In this document: piece after piece, positions 63,187-64,000 of the stretch
How positions within the stretch are numbered: position 1 is the stretch's first letter
Layout: each line of letters begins with the position of its first letter
Assembly (NCBI GenBank): GCA_030526355.1
Contig: JAUNDC010000011.1
Location: 1 to 64,000, forward strand
DNA length: 64,000 bases
DNA from: Bacillota bacterium
GTDB taxonomy: Bacteria; Bacillota; Clostridia; Peptostreptococcales; Anaerovoracaceae
Direction: 5' to 3'
Made by a program: the position numbers and the translations under genes
Notes under the pieces: generated by a model
What the model was told of the DNA's origin: nothing
What the model saw: the letters and a program-made list of their open reading frames with translations, nothing else
Databases searched by the model: none

Positions 63187-63213
63187 ATCAGGTATAGCAA
63201 ATGCTCACCTGAT
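63187..63213. other. hairpin in the gap between ybaK and the decarboxylase gene
   Basis: ATCAGGT-AT-AGCA-AA-TGCT-C-ACCTGAT, a two-part stem with a small bulge and no T-tract. The 63105-63232 stretch otherwise shows nothing recognisable. Confidence 0.5.
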
Positions 63214-63232
63214 ATTGTACCATAATAATAGA

Positions 63233-63267
63233 AGAAGGCTACAGCATTCATTCTGCCGTAGCCTTCT
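63233..63267. terminator. terminator of the decarboxylase gene
   Basis: AGAAGGCTAC pairs with GTAGCCTTCT, with an inner GCA/TGC pair and one mismatch. On the minus strand it is followed by TCTATTATTATGG; the plus side is also T-rich. Confidence 0.8.
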
Positions 63268-63307
63268 TTTATTATACAATTACACATATTCTTTATAATA
63301 ATCTCCC

Positions 63308-64000
63308 TTATCTCAGCCTGTATGAGTGCATATAATCACACGGCTCAGTATAGATAATATGTTGTGCTCCCAGATACTTCTTTATCTCAAGATCTGCAAG
63401 TCCCTTACCTACTCTATAGTATGTAGGCATATCTTCCCATGCAGGCTCTTTGAATTCAACAGTACCTCCACAGAACTGCATCTGAGGCTCCTTTATCTCC
63501 CACTTATAATCTGCAGGCTTCTCCCACTTCTTAGGATTAAAAACAGGATATGATATTTCCGGTACTGTGACATCATCGACAGACGGGATATATCTGTAAT
63601 TGATCTTGCCCTGACTCTGTGCCGCCAGCTTCATCATCTGCTCAGGATCTTCCGCCTTCTTGTTCAAGTCGATCTGAATCTTCATGAATTCGAAATCCCA
63701 GCTGCTTGCTTTAGCTGTATACACGCCCTCGTAATGTGTAAACTTAGGCATATCTGCATAAATCTTGCTGTATCCGATACCGTCACGTCCTGCGACGATA
63801 GGATCCGCATGGTTTTCAAACATTACCAGAACCAGATCACCATCCACATTATCCTTCTCACCCTTGAAATTTACAGGTGTAGAAACATTTATCAGAGTGT
63901 ATGTATGACCTGCAAGCCATCCGATATCTGCGAATTCACAGGCCTGAACGCTGATAACAGGTGCATTTGAAGTAAATCCTTTCGGAAGCAACGCTTCAAT
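63308..64000 (-). CDS. acetoacetate decarboxylase family protein, N-terminus outside window
   Basis: The frame is open to the window edge; 230 residues are seen. Family features: VLVMFENHADPIVAGRDGIGYSKIYADMP, where the Lys of YSK aligns with the Schiff-base Lys of clostridial acetoacetate decarboxylase, then SSWDFEFMKIQ and YRYIPSVDDVTVPE. A TTG at 63991 is not taken as the start because the frame continues upstream. Whether it makes acetone or acts on another beta-keto acid is not decidable. Confidence 0.85.
   Translation of the reverse strand: MEALLPKGFTSNAPVISVQACEFADIGWLAGHTYTLINVSTPVNFKGEKDNVDGDLVLVMFENHADPIVAGRDGIGYSKIYADMPKFTHYEGVYTAKASSWDFEFMKIQIDLNKKAEDPEQMMKLAAQSQGKINYRYIPSVDDVTVPEISYPVFNPKKWEKPADYKWEIKEPQMQFCGGTVEFKEPAWEDMPTYYRVGKGLADLEIKKYLGAQHIIYTEPCDYMHSYRLR

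Overview
The window looks like chromosome of a low-to-moderate-GC, anaerobic Gram-positive bacterium of the Clostridia. The evidence is a Firmicutes-order division and cell wall (dcw) cluster, a PASTA-type division PBP, a fructose PTS operon, [NiFe]-hydrogenase maturation genes, a two-gene B12-dependent methionine synthase, and TasA/SipW and CnaB/VaFE surface proteins. I cannot name a genus from sequence alone. Nearly everything is on the minus strand; the exceptions are sfsA, deoC and a nuclease-like gene at 58.3-59.0 kb.

Layout. 1-5.2 kb is an accessory, plasmid- or ICE-like module: a large VaFE/CnaB surface protein (cut by the window edge), ParB, ParA, a cysteine-rich protein and a small protein. 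It carries 17-bp iterons, a possible attenuator and a 10-bp tandem repeat, and it lies beside a tRNA-fMet/Leu/Asn cluster (5.3-5.6 kb). 5.8-17 kb is a housekeeping run: TrmH-type methyltransferase, pheS, pheT, zapA, mutS2, argS, a radical SAM protein and a TPR protein. 17-30.3 kb is the dcw cluster mraZ-rsmH-ftsL-pbpB-murF-mraY-murD-ftsW-murG-murA-ftsQ-ftsZ, headed by MraZ boxes. 30.4-33.7 kb holds ychF, lgt, a lipoprotein and sfsA.

33.7-41.9 kb is a cell-surface operon behind a consensus promoter overlapped by a palindromic operator: a TasA-like membrane-anchored protein, a SipW-type signal peptidase, two more TasA-like proteins, an InlB-B-repeat protein and a 1449-residue CnaB adhesin. No sortase or LPXTG motif was seen. 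42-49.6 kb carries glnA, an amidohydrolase, a zinc-ribbon membrane protein, metH, its separate reactivation protein and metF. deoC follows on the plus strand.

50.4-58.1 kb is sugar metabolism: fruR-fruK-fruA-ptsH-ptsI in one operon, and a second, paralogous DeoR regulator in front of gap. The second regulator appears to start at ATT. 58.1-59.36 kb is an AT-rich insert with a PD-(D/E)XK-like nuclease gene that lacks a normal start, followed by four inverted-repeat units at an exact 72-bp period that fill the space to the next gene. 59.4-63 kb is ybaK-hypC-hypD-hypE-MBL-hydrolase, and the window ends inside an acetoacetate-decarboxylase-family gene.

The least explained items are the 72-bp-period palindrome array beside the nuclease gene, the TasA/SipW/giant-adhesin operon, and the par module with its iterons and RNA structures.
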